From Pedobacter schmidteae (GTDB lineage Bacteria > Bacteroidota > Bacteroidia > Sphingobacteriales > Sphingobacteriaceae): a stretch of 64,000 bases of DNA. The position numbers were made by a program, and so were the translations under genes. Location: assembly GCF_900564155.1 (NCBI RefSeq), contig NZ_LS999839.1, forward strand, positions 989,097 to 1,053,096. Direction: 5' to 3'. This document shows positions 44,401 through 51,950 of the stretch, one piece after another (positions within the stretch are counted from its first letter, which is position 1; each line of letters starts with the position of its first letter). Below the pieces are notes generated by a model. It worked only from the letters and a program-made list of their open reading frames with translations, was not told the DNA's origin and made no database searches.

Positions 44401-44524
44401 TCAGTCTAATACTCCAATTTTAGACAAAGTGGCAAAATGTATTCTATGTTAATTAATATGGATGTAAATATCTCAAATGTTGAATATACTATCTCTAGTT
44501 ATATTATAAAGTAAAACAAACGTC

Positions 44525-44977
44525 ATGAACTTTAGAAAACTATTTTTGAATTTCTCCTATTTAAGTTTTACGATTCTATGGGCATATGCCGCAATCAGTA
44601 AACTTGGTGAATTTCAGATGTTCAAATATCAAATGGCGGATGCACCATTCGTATCTCCACTTGCTGACGTACTTGTCTATTTGGTTCCAGGAATTGAGCT
44701 AATTGTAGCAGGGATGTTTGCCATTGAAAAAACGCAGAAACTAGCGCTATACCTATCCTTTGTATTGATTACAATTTTTACGATATACGTTGGTGCTATG
44801 GTGACCTTTAGCAGTAAAGCACCATGTACTTGTGGGGGCATTATAAGTAGTTTTACATGGAACCAACACCTAATTTTCAACGCGGCATTCTTGGTTCTTT
44901 CCATTTTTGCAATCGTAGTTCAAAGGAAGCAAAATCAAGGTGGTCAAAGTTCCATACATACTAAGGTTGCATATTAA
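44525..44977 (+). CDS. MauE/DoxX-type redox-associated membrane protein
   Basis: 150 residues with four membrane segments: about 10-24, 47-67, 74-97 and 113-137. A CTCGG motif (C101, C103) sits at the end of the third segment (SSKAPCTCGGIISSFTWNQH), as in MauE/DoxX-type proteins that pass electrons or disulfides across the membrane with thioredoxin-like partners. It lies inside the CX6C peptide array, between copy 1 and copy 2, on the same strand. That position suggests it services the cysteine pairs of the array proteins or of the TlpA-like protein at 49170. Confidence 0.85.
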   Translation: MNFRKLFLNFSYLSFTILWAYAAISKLGEFQMFKYQMADAPFVSPLADVLVYLVPGIELIVAGMFAIEKTQKLALYLSFVLITIFTIYVGAMVTFSSKAPCTCGGIISSFTWNQHLIFNAAFLVLSIFAIVVQRKQNQGGQSSIHTKVAY

Positions 44978-45077
44978 GTGCAAAAATCATTAGGAATGCA
45001 TTAATATCGGCACTCATTGCGCGTGGCATTAAGCAGAAGCTTGATAAAAAAGTATTGAGAATTTCAAATTTTTCACA

Positions 45078-45464
45078 ATGCATTCAAAGCTTTTAAAACT
45101 AATAATATTAACCTCAATAGCATTATCTACAAGCATTTATCAAGGATACTCACATTCTTCATCAAAAAGAGTCTATAGGATATTTGTTTTAACGCCAGGG
45201 ACAGATCCATACGATCCCTTAAATTATACAGAAACAACAACAGTCCCGACTTGTCCAGCTAATGGAAATGTTTGTGCGATTGCTATAATGGATAGCGATG
45301 TATATACTGTGTGGGATGCTCCAATACTTGCTTACGCAGGAAAGCCCAAAGTAGATATAGCCACAGGTAATGTCGGTGAATTATCGGATGATATTGCTTA
45401 TGCATTGCAAACAACTGGAGAAGGATCTAGCCCATGGGGAAGAATTATTTACGAAAAACTATAG
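45078..45464 (+). CDS. Small exported CX6C protein, copy 2
   Basis: 128 residues with a signal peptide (MHSKLLKLIILTSIALSTSI). CX6C pair in TCPANGNVCAI; then a VYTVWDAPILAYAGKPKVDI segment matching type B copies (xLVGKPKVD). The tail GRIIYEKL resembles that of the pseudogene at 46455. Spaced 21 bases from copy 3, so co-transcription is likely. Confidence 0.75.
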   Translation: MHSKLLKLIILTSIALSTSIYQGYSHSSSKRVYRIFVLTPGTDPYDPLNYTETTTVPTCPANGNVCAIAIMDSDVYTVWDAPILAYAGKPKVDIATGNVGELSDDIAYALQTTGEGSSPWGRIIYEKL

Positions 45465-45484
45465 ATAATTAATTTCGGCTAGAT

Positions 45485-45862
45485 ATGAAACTCATAAATC
45501 TTTTGTTCATTGTCGTGGTTGTAATCTTTTGCTCGTTTAAACACAAAGAAACACATTCTATGTTTAGCAGCACTTTCTACCTAGGATTTGGTGGTTATCA
45601 ATTTAATCCGACTGACTATATTTCAGGCACTATTATATCATGCCCGGGAGATGGAAGGGTCTGTTCAATTTCTATTCCTCTGACAGATGTTTATACTCCG
45701 TATGAAGTTGCCGCATTAGGATTACCGGTTACTTACATAGGTTTCCCAAAAGTCAACGATTTTAGTGCTGGTGGCTTAGGTTATCAAATACAAATTGCAC
45801 TTATCACAGCCGGTGAAAATAATCTTCCACAAAAAGGTAGAATTATATATGAAGAGTTCTAA
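45485..45862 (+). CDS. Small exported CX6C protein, copy 3
   Basis: 125 residues with a short signal peptide (MKLINLLFIVVVVIFCSFK). CX6C pair in SCPGDGRVCSI; then VYTPYEVAALGLPVTYIGFP (type A), KVNDF where others have KVDDF, and the tail GRIIYEEF. It lacks the FKRA cleavage-site phrase of the later copies. Follows copy 2 closely. Confidence 0.78.
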   Translation: MKLINLLFIVVVVIFCSFKHKETHSMFSSTFYLGFGGYQFNPTDYISGTIISCPGDGRVCSISIPLTDVYTPYEVAALGLPVTYIGFPKVNDFSAGGLGYQIQIALITAGENNLPQKGRIIYEEF

Positions 45863-45890
45863 GTTCAAAAACATATTCTAAAAAAAATCC

Positions 45891-46268
45891 ATGAAATATT
45901 CAATTCCTTGTTCTGTCGCATTACTAACGACAATGATAATTTCTCTAAGTACTACTGGTACAAGTAGAGGACTGAATGTTTTCAAAGTCGCTTCTTCCTT
46001 GAACGATTTTGTGCCGCTAAATTATACTCAAGGTGCAGTTGCAATATGTCCTGCTGATGGTAAAGTTTGTTACATAATTATTCCAGACCACGATGTTTAC
46101 ACAAGCGCTGAAGTTTCGGCCATTGGACTTCCAACATCATATGTGGGTTTACCAAAGGTAGATGATTTTGGTACTGGGGGATTAGGCGCACAAATCCAAG
46201 CTGCTATATTAGCACCTGGGGAGGTTTCAACACCAATAAATGGAAGAACAATTATAGAGCGGAATTGA
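45891..46268 (+). CDS. Small exported CX6C protein, copy 4
   Basis: 125 residues, signal-like hydrophobic start (SVALLTTMIISLSTTGT). The pair ICPADGKVCYI, then VYTSAEVSAIGLPTSYVGLP (type A) and the tail NGRTIIERN identical to that of the later copies. Intermediate between the divergent early copies and the near-identical late ones. Confidence 0.78.
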   Translation: MKYSIPCSVALLTTMIISLSTTGTSRGLNVFKVASSLNDFVPLNYTQGAVAICPADGKVCYIIIPDHDVYTSAEVSAIGLPTSYVGLPKVDDFGTGGLGAQIQAAILAPGEVSTPINGRTIIERN

Positions 46269-46454
46269 TAGGGGCAAGTAAGTATAAAATTGCAAATATC
46301 TAAATCCTAGTTTAGGAGGATAAAATCATTAAACCAAATTATAATAATTGCTGGGTATAATATGCGTATTCGCATATTGTACGATCACCTCTAAGAGAGA
46401 GTAAGCCTGACTTTTAAGTTGCCACTAGAAATATTAGACCCATTTATCCTAAAT

Positions 46455-46704
46455 AATTATTCAGTAGGAGGCGTGCCATCGATATATGTGAGCTCGGCGA
46501 ATTTGCATAATTGCAGTTTCTGAGGCTGATGTTTATAACGCGGCGGAGGCTGCAGTACTTCGCTTGGCAACAAGTTATACAGTCAAGCCAAAAGTTGATG
46601 ATTTCTTTCCAACAGGCCGCGGGACTCAAATACAAAATGCATTATCAACTCTAGGTGAAGTTAATATCCCTGTAAATGGAAGAATTATTTACGAGTGGCT
46701 ATGA
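46455..46704 (+). pseudogene. Broken CX6C family copy (frameshifted, no signal peptide)
   Basis: The frame from 46504 reads CIIAVSEADVYNAAEAAVLR, then a type A-like segment, KPKVDDFFPTGRGTQIQNAL and PVNGRIIYEWL up to the stop at 46702-46704, unmistakably the family C-terminus. The N-terminal part (NYSVGGVPS from 46455) is in a different phase, and no start or signal peptide can be found between 46268 and 46455. At least one frameshift and a 5' truncation are required. Confidence 0.8.
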
Positions 46705-46766
46705 GTTAAGTAAAATTCTTGAACCTATTGAATGCAAAACTATTGAAACCATTTAAACTTACGATA

Positions 46767-47150
46767 ATGAAATTCAAAGCATTACCTCTTTTAGGATTAA
46801 TCTTAGCGGCTTTTTGTTCATTCACATTTGATGCTAAAGGCCATAAAAGAGCCGATCAGGCTTTTAAATTAGATTTTGGTAAAAGTAATCTTGATCCAAC
46901 AGGTTATTCACCAGGTACGGTTATAGGTTGTCCTGGAGATGGAAAAGTATGCTATATAATTGTGCCTGACTCTGATATTTATACTGCTGCCGAAGTAGCT
47001 TCTCTAGGATTACCAACTTCTTACATTGGAAAACCAAAAGTTGATGACTTTAACACAGGTGGATTAGGTGCACAAATTCAAGCTGCATTAATAGCTCCAG
47101 GTGAAGTATCAACCCCAGTAAATGGCAGAACTATTATCGAGAGATACTAA
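46767..47150 (+). CDS. Small exported CX6C protein, copy 5 (type A)
   Basis: 127 residues from the ATG at 46767 (MKFKALPLLGLILAAFCSFT), preferred over a longer upstream frame. Signal peptide ends near DAKGHKRA. Pair CPGDGKVC, then IYTAAEVASLGLPTSYIGKP and tail NGRTIIERY. The most N-terminally divergent of the late copies. Confidence 0.82.
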   Translation: MKFKALPLLGLILAAFCSFTFDAKGHKRADQAFKLDFGKSNLDPTGYSPGTVIGCPGDGKVCYIIVPDSDIYTAAEVASLGLPTSYIGKPKVDDFNTGGLGAQIQAALIAPGEVSTPVNGRTIIERY

Positions 47151-47216
47151 TTATAACGTCAAAATATTTAGAATTGTTAGGTGACAATCATTTTTAACCC
47201 GAAAAAAACACAATAA

Positions 47217-47597
47217 ATGAAATTGAAATTAGCAGGTCTTTTCGGCCTTATCGTAGCAGTAGGTTGTGTATTTGCATTCAATGCAAACGCTTTCAAAAGA
47301 GTAGATTCTGCTTGGCATGTTCCAACTACTGTATATCAATTCGATCCTCATAACTACGCTCCGGGTACGGTTCCAAGTTGCCCAGGTGATGGTAAAGTTT
47401 GTTACATTATTATTCCAGCAACCGATTTGTATACTAGTACTGATCCAGAAGCTATTCTCGATCCAAGTTTAGTTGGAAGGCCAAAAGTTGACGACTTCTC
47501 AGCAGTTGGTTTAGGATCTCAAATCCAAGTGGCGTTACTTACGCCAGGTGAAGTTTCAACTCCTGTAAATGGTCGTACAATTATCGAAAGAAATTAA
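47217..47597 (+). CDS. Small exported CX6C protein, copy 6 (type B)
   Basis: 126 residues. Signal peptide MKLKLAGLFGLIVAVGCVFA ending at about FNANA-FKRV. Pair CPGDGKVC, then the type B phrase LYTSTDPEAILDPSLVGRPK in place of the type A one, then KVDDF and NGRTIIERN. It shares its variable head style (YQFDPHNYAPGTVPS) with copy 9. Confidence 0.85.
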   Translation: MKLKLAGLFGLIVAVGCVFAFNANAFKRVDSAWHVPTTVYQFDPHNYAPGTVPSCPGDGKVCYIIIPATDLYTSTDPEAILDPSLVGRPKVDDFSAVGLGSQIQVALLTPGEVSTPVNGRTIIERN

Positions 47598-47653
47598 TCC
47601 ATAACGGATAATTATTAGTCACTTTTTATTTTTTAATAAAAAAAGCACAGAAA

Positions 47654-48037
47654 ATGAAGTTGAAATTAACAAGTCTTTTCGGCCTTATCATAGCTGTAGT
47701 ATGTGTATTTGCTTTCAATGCAAATGCCTTCAAAAGAGCAAACTCATCTTGGAGAATCGACTTTACCTTAGAGCAATTTTTTCCACCCAATTACACACCA
47801 GGTACTACATTAGCCTGCCCAGGTGATGGTAAAGTATGTTACATCATAGTACCAGAAACAGATGTATATACTGCTGCTGAAGTATCTTCTCTAGGATTAC
47901 CAACTTCTTACATTGGTAAACCAAAAGTTGATGACTACGCAACAGGTGGATTAGGTGCACAAATTCAAGCGGCATTACTTACAACAGGTGAAGTAGCAAC
48001 TCCAGTAAATGGTCGTACAATTATCGAAAGAAATTAA
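47654..48037 (+). CDS. Small exported CX6C protein, copy 7 (type A)
   Basis: 127 residues. Signal peptide nearly identical to copy 6 (MKLKLTSLFGLIIAVVCVFA). Variable head RIDFTLEQFFPPNYTPGTTL; pair CPGDGKVC; VYTAAEVSSLGLPTSYIGKP; tail NGRTIIERN. Preceded by the repeated intergenic sequence shared with copies 8 and 9. Confidence 0.85.
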   Translation: MKLKLTSLFGLIIAVVCVFAFNANAFKRANSSWRIDFTLEQFFPPNYTPGTTLACPGDGKVCYIIVPETDVYTAAEVSSLGLPTSYIGKPKVDDYATGGLGAQIQAALLTTGEVATPVNGRTIIERN

Positions 48038-48092
48038 TCCATAACGGATAATTATTAGTCACTTTTTATTTTTTAACAAAAAAACACAGAAA

Positions 48093-48476
48093 ATGAAATT
48101 GAAATTAGCAGGTCTTTTCGGCCTAATCGTAGCAGTAGCTTGTGTATTTGCATTCAATGCAAACGCTTTCAAAAGAGCAAACTCATCTTGGAAAATCGAA
48201 ACTGGTTTAGATCAATTTGTTCCAACCAATTACACATCAGGTACTGCAGTAAACTGTCCAAGTGATGGTAAGGTATGTTACATCGTAGTACCAGAAACAG
48301 ATTTATATACCGCTGCCGAAGTAGCTTCTCTAGGATTACCAGTTTCTTACATTGGTAAACCAAAAGTTGATGACTTTAACACAGGTGGATTAGGAGCTCA
48401 AATTCAAGCGGCGTTACTTGCAGCAGGTGAAGTAGCAACTCCTGTAAATGGTCGTACAATTATCGAAAGAAATTAA
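48093..48476 (+). CDS. Small exported CX6C protein, copy 8 (type A)
   Basis: 127 residues. Signal peptide MKLKLAGLFGLIVAVACVFA, cleavage likely after NANA before FKRA. Pair C55/C62 (CPSDGKVC); LYTAAEVASLGLPVSYIGKP; tail NGRTIIERN. The signal-peptide codons are almost base-for-base the same as in copies 6 and 9, pointing to recent duplication or gene conversion. Confidence 0.85.
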   Translation: MKLKLAGLFGLIVAVACVFAFNANAFKRANSSWKIETGLDQFVPTNYTSGTAVNCPSDGKVCYIVVPETDLYTAAEVASLGLPVSYIGKPKVDDFNTGGLGAQIQAALLAAGEVATPVNGRTIIERN

Positions 48477-48533
48477 TCCATAACGGATAATTATTAGTCA
48501 CTTTTTATTTTTTAACAACAAAAAACACAGAAA

Positions 48534-48914
48534 ATGAAATTGAAATTAGCAGGTCTTTTCGGCCTAATCGTAGCAGTAGCTTGTGTATTTGCATTCAATG
48601 CAAACGCTTTCAAAAGAGCAGATTCTCCTTTCAAAGTTTCAACTACTGTAGATCAATTCGATCCACACAACTACCAACCTGGTACATCTGGATCTTGCCC
48701 AAGTGATGGTAAAGTTTGTTACATTATTGTTCCAGCATCAGATTTGTATGTTGCTACTGATCCAGCAGCTATTCTCGATCCAAGTTTAGTTGGAAAACCA
48801 AAAGTTGACGATGTTAGCACTAGCGGTTTAGGTACTCAAATTCAAGCTGCTTTGGCTACACCAGGTGAATCTGCACTTCCTGTAAATGGTCGTACAATTA
48901 TCGAAAGAAACTAA
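48534..48914 (+). CDS. Small exported CX6C protein, copy 9 (type B)
   Basis: 126 residues, signal peptide identical in plan to copy 8. Head FKVSTTVDQFDPHNYQPGTS; pair CPSDGKVC; type B phrase VATDPAAILDPSLVGKPKVD; tail NGRTIIERN. Last gene of the array, ended by the bidirectional terminator at 48928. Confidence 0.85.
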   Translation: MKLKLAGLFGLIVAVACVFAFNANAFKRADSPFKVSTTVDQFDPHNYQPGTSGSCPSDGKVCYIIVPASDLYVATDPAAILDPSLVGKPKVDDVSTSGLGTQIQAALATPGESALPVNGRTIIERN

Positions 48915-48927
48915 TCTTTCATCTTAT

Positions 48928-48962
48928 ATCATTGCATTCAATTTAAAATTGAATGCAATGAT
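48928..48962. terminator. Bidirectional terminator ending the peptide array
   Basis: Perfect 15-bp AT-rich stem (ATCATTGCATTCAAT / ATTGAATGCAATGAT) with a 5-base loop and a T-run on the right. It separates the plus-strand array from the convergent minus-strand TlpA-SusDC block. The 48963-49169 stretch after it is AT-rich and empty. Confidence 0.8.
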
Positions 48963-49169
48963 ATTTTTAAATTTATTCTGTCCAAAGTTGTCTATCTAAT
49001 ATTCATAAATAGATTTAACTTTTATATTTGATATTAATCTGTAATTTTTGTATTTACTTATATTTAAATTCTAAATTAGTTCAACCATCTTTACTAGATT
49101 TATTCGGATAAGTAACCTATAACTACTATCTTTAAAAAGATCTGATTCAATTTGAAAAGTTTCAAATAA

Positions 49170-50582
49170 TTAGATATCTGAAATTTCAATAAATGGAATT
49201 TCCAATTCCTTTTCAATTAGCATTAACCCAGACACTTTCAGGTAGTTATTAAGCTCATTTATGTCTTTAATATACCCAGAACTAGGTAATACAACGTCGT
49301 ATTTACCTTTATCTAATGTACCGTCAACAACTATTTTATTAATCCTTTTGTAGTCAGCCTGTAAAAGATAAAGTCTTAGCATTTCACCCAATTCAAACCC
49401 CTTATATGCATACTCCATTTTGTCTGGACGATCATTTGGCTTTACGGCAGAAATCCATGTTGCATTGTCAGTATTAGGCTTCAACTTAGATTTGTCGAAA
49501 ATAACTAATTGATAACATGTAATATTTTTTTGAATTTGCTGAACTTTAATTTTTCTCGTATTCCTGAGATAGTTATTTAAATCTTCCTTCATTAAATCCC
49601 TTGAATCATTGTCAGAAATAGAGACTGGAGATATATGTTCATAACAAATCCTAGCATTTACATATGTTTCATCGTTATCTTCCTTTTGAATTGATTTTTC
49701 GTAAATACTTCGTCTAATACTGTCTTTAATATTTAATTCTAACTTTTGAGGCATCAATAAGATTTTTTTTGGAAAATTATTTGCGTATAATTCAGATAGT
49801 ACATCTTGTATCCATAAGTTTAAAAATGTGTACCTGCGAGTCCCTTTTGTAGAATCAACAACATTACGGGCGTAAAATCCATATGGAGATATTAAGGTAT
49901 CAAGAAAATCTGTAAATGTAGAGTTGTACTGAATTTTTCTATTTTCTTTTGCAAAAAATGGCTTATCAGCATCTATTCTATAATATGGTTTGTCCTCAAT
50001 GAATTTTAATGTAGAACCGCGAAAATACTCTCTAACTTTCTGCGAATTTGTATTTTCGGAGATCCCTCGAAACAAAAATTTTCCATCTTTACCTATCCAA
50101 ACAGAATACCCAATTTCATTTACTAGGGGGAAAAGGGTAGCTAGCTTTTTTGATGTAATTATTTTAAGGTTTTGTGGAATCACTTTTCTTACATACGATT
50201 TTGAATTTAGGTTTTTAATCCATTTTGAAATTTTATCATCATTTTCTATAGTATTAACCAGATAAATTTGCAAACTATCACCAAATTCTTTTTGTAACTC
50301 TGACATTCTTGGAAACCCATTAATACAGGTACCACATGTAGTACTCCAAAAATCAAGAATTATTAGTTTCCCTTTAAGCTTGCTTTCTTTTGCTAAAACA
50401 TCATTTGATTTTTCTATATTTCCATTGTGATCGATAATACTCTCTACATAGATTTGTGAAATAATTTCATTAAATTTCAGTGCGCTTGGATAGCTTTTTT
50501 TATATAGTTGAGCTGATGATAAATTTCCAATTTGCATGATAATGAATAAGCAAATTATTAGTTTTATATTTAAATGTTTCAT
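49170..50582 (-). CDS. TlpA-like thioredoxin protein with DUF3738-like C-terminus
   Basis: 470 residues with a signal peptide (about 1-24). Residues about 65-190 are a thioredoxin-fold redoxin domain with the active site CGTC (C83, C86, in FWSTTCGTCINGFPRM). The remaining 280 residues resemble the DUF3738 region of such proteins, ending in YLKVSGLMLIEKELEIPFIE. Exported TlpA proteins reduce disulfides in the periplasm or at the outer membrane. It is four bases downstream of SusD in the same operon and faces the CX6C array, making it the likely redox partner of MauE and the array proteins. Confidence 0.85.
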   Translation of the reverse strand: MKHLNIKLIICLFIIMQIGNLSSAQLYKKSYPSALKFNEIISQIYVESIIDHNGNIEKSNDVLAKESKLKGKLIILDFWSTTCGTCINGFPRMSELQKEFGDSLQIYLVNTIENDDKISKWIKNLNSKSYVRKVIPQNLKIITSKKLATLFPLVNEIGYSVWIGKDGKFLFRGISENTNSQKVREYFRGSTLKFIEDKPYYRIDADKPFFAKENRKIQYNSTFTDFLDTLISPYGFYARNVVDSTKGTRRYTFLNLWIQDVLSELYANNFPKKILLMPQKLELNIKDSIRRSIYEKSIQKEDNDETYVNARICYEHISPVSISDNDSRDLMKEDLNNYLRNTRKIKVQQIQKNITCYQLVIFDKSKLKPNTDNATWISAVKPNDRPDKMEYAYKGFELGEMLRLYLLQADYKRINKIVVDGTLDKGKYDVVLPSSGYIKDINELNNYLKVSGLMLIEKELEIPFIEISDI

Positions 50583-50585
50583 TTG

Positions 50586-51932
50586 TTATCTTTTATTTTG
50601 TTTCCAATCTCTATTAGATGCCATTATTTCATTTGGAATTAGCCAAGTCCATCGATTATCGTTTGGCAATAAGTTGTATACCTTACCTTGAACAGTTCGT
50701 TTCAATTCAATTCCATAACCTTCTAAATTCAATCGTCTTAAATCCGACCACCTTGTACTTTTGTACATCAATTCTTTTCTTCTTTCACTAAGAATTAAGT
50801 TTAAAGCCTCTGCTTTTGTTGCAGAAGTTCTCGGAATAAAAGTTCCTGCTTTCCATCTTCTTAATAGCAAATAATTCAAATTATCCATAGCATTTGCTAT
50901 CAGACCTTCACGGGCATATGACTCTGCTGATATTAGCAGCATTTCAGGGGTTGAAATGCCACAAAACGGCGCAAAACCTAATTCACCATGGTAACCTCCT
51001 TTAAATCGATATGTACCATCACCATTATCTATAAAGAATAATTTTTTTCTTAAATCATTCGAATCATAAGAATTAACCAACGCAGTATCAATTAGCGCGT
51101 CATCTAGGGGAATAGCTCCTTCACATTTTGCCATGTATGCTATTTCTGGATTAAGCGAAATAATAGGAGGATCGGCAAATTCATCCAGCGAATTGAAATC
51201 AGTTAAAGTATTTAACGCTTTCAGGTATTCATTTGCATAAAAACCTGCGCTTTTATAATCCCTCATACTTAGATATAATTTCGCAAGTAAACCGTTAACA
51301 CTAATTCTTGTGGCCCTATTATTTGCTCCTAGCTCATTAGGTAATAATACAATTGCTTCTTTTAAATCAGTAATCATTCGGTTGTATGTTTCCTCTACGC
51401 TTGCTCTTGGGTATGTCACTTCTACATCAGGCACAAGTCGTAAAGCAAGCCCTGGTAATTGTTTTGAGGAATCACTATATGGCGGACAATAAAGTTGTGA
51501 TAATTGAAAAAAAGCAAATGATCGTAATGCTAGGGCTTGACCTTTTATATATTCGCTCCCTTTAAGATCATTTGATCTTAATAAACTTAATTCGTTTAAA
51601 ACGGTATTGGCCGTGAAGACTTGAGCATACGCTAATGTCCAGTCGTTCAAATAACTTGTACTAGATTCCCAAATGTATGCATCCCGATCTTGAAGACTTT
51701 TAGACGCCCAAGATTCATCTGTAAGGTAATATTCATCCGTACCAGCAGATAGCAAAGATGAATAGGTCCCAATATTATAATCTAAGATTGATTGCAAATC
51801 AGCAATATTTCTAACTGTCGTAATACTTTTGTTTGGTTTTTCATCTAGAAATTTCTTACATCCAAACAGGAGTATTGCCATGATTCCTTGAAGGAAAATC
51901 AGCACCTTTATTTTTTTAATATAGACTCTCAT
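50586..51932 (-). CDS. SusD/RagB-family outer-membrane lipoprotein
   Basis: 448 residues. Signal peptide with lipobox LLFGC (Cys about 25), then KKFLDEKPNKSITTVRNIAD typical of SusD mature N-termini, and a TPR-like helical body (GQALALRSFAFFQLSQLYCP; AKLYLSMRDYKSAGFYANEY). SusD proteins cap the SusC channel and bind the substrate at the cell surface. Separated from SusC by 18 bases. The substrate cannot be told from sequence. Confidence 0.9.
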   Translation of the reverse strand: MRVYIKKIKVLIFLQGIMAILLFGCKKFLDEKPNKSITTVRNIADLQSILDYNIGTYSSLLSAGTDEYYLTDESWASKSLQDRDAYIWESSTSYLNDWTLAYAQVFTANTVLNELSLLRSNDLKGSEYIKGQALALRSFAFFQLSQLYCPPYSDSSKQLPGLALRLVPDVEVTYPRASVEETYNRMITDLKEAIVLLPNELGANNRATRISVNGLLAKLYLSMRDYKSAGFYANEYLKALNTLTDFNSLDEFADPPIISLNPEIAYMAKCEGAIPLDDALIDTALVNSYDSNDLRKKLFFIDNGDGTYRFKGGYHGELGFAPFCGISTPEMLLISAESYAREGLIANAMDNLNYLLLRRWKAGTFIPRTSATKAEALNLILSERRKELMYKSTRWSDLRRLNLEGYGIELKRTVQGKVYNLLPNDNRWTWLIPNEIMASNRDWKQNKR

Positions 51933-51950
51933 TTCATTAATATTATGTTA

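Noticed and set aside
47598..48533. CRISPR-like array because of regular repeats
   Set aside because: Repeats are about 440 bases apart, include whole genes, and there are no cas genes.
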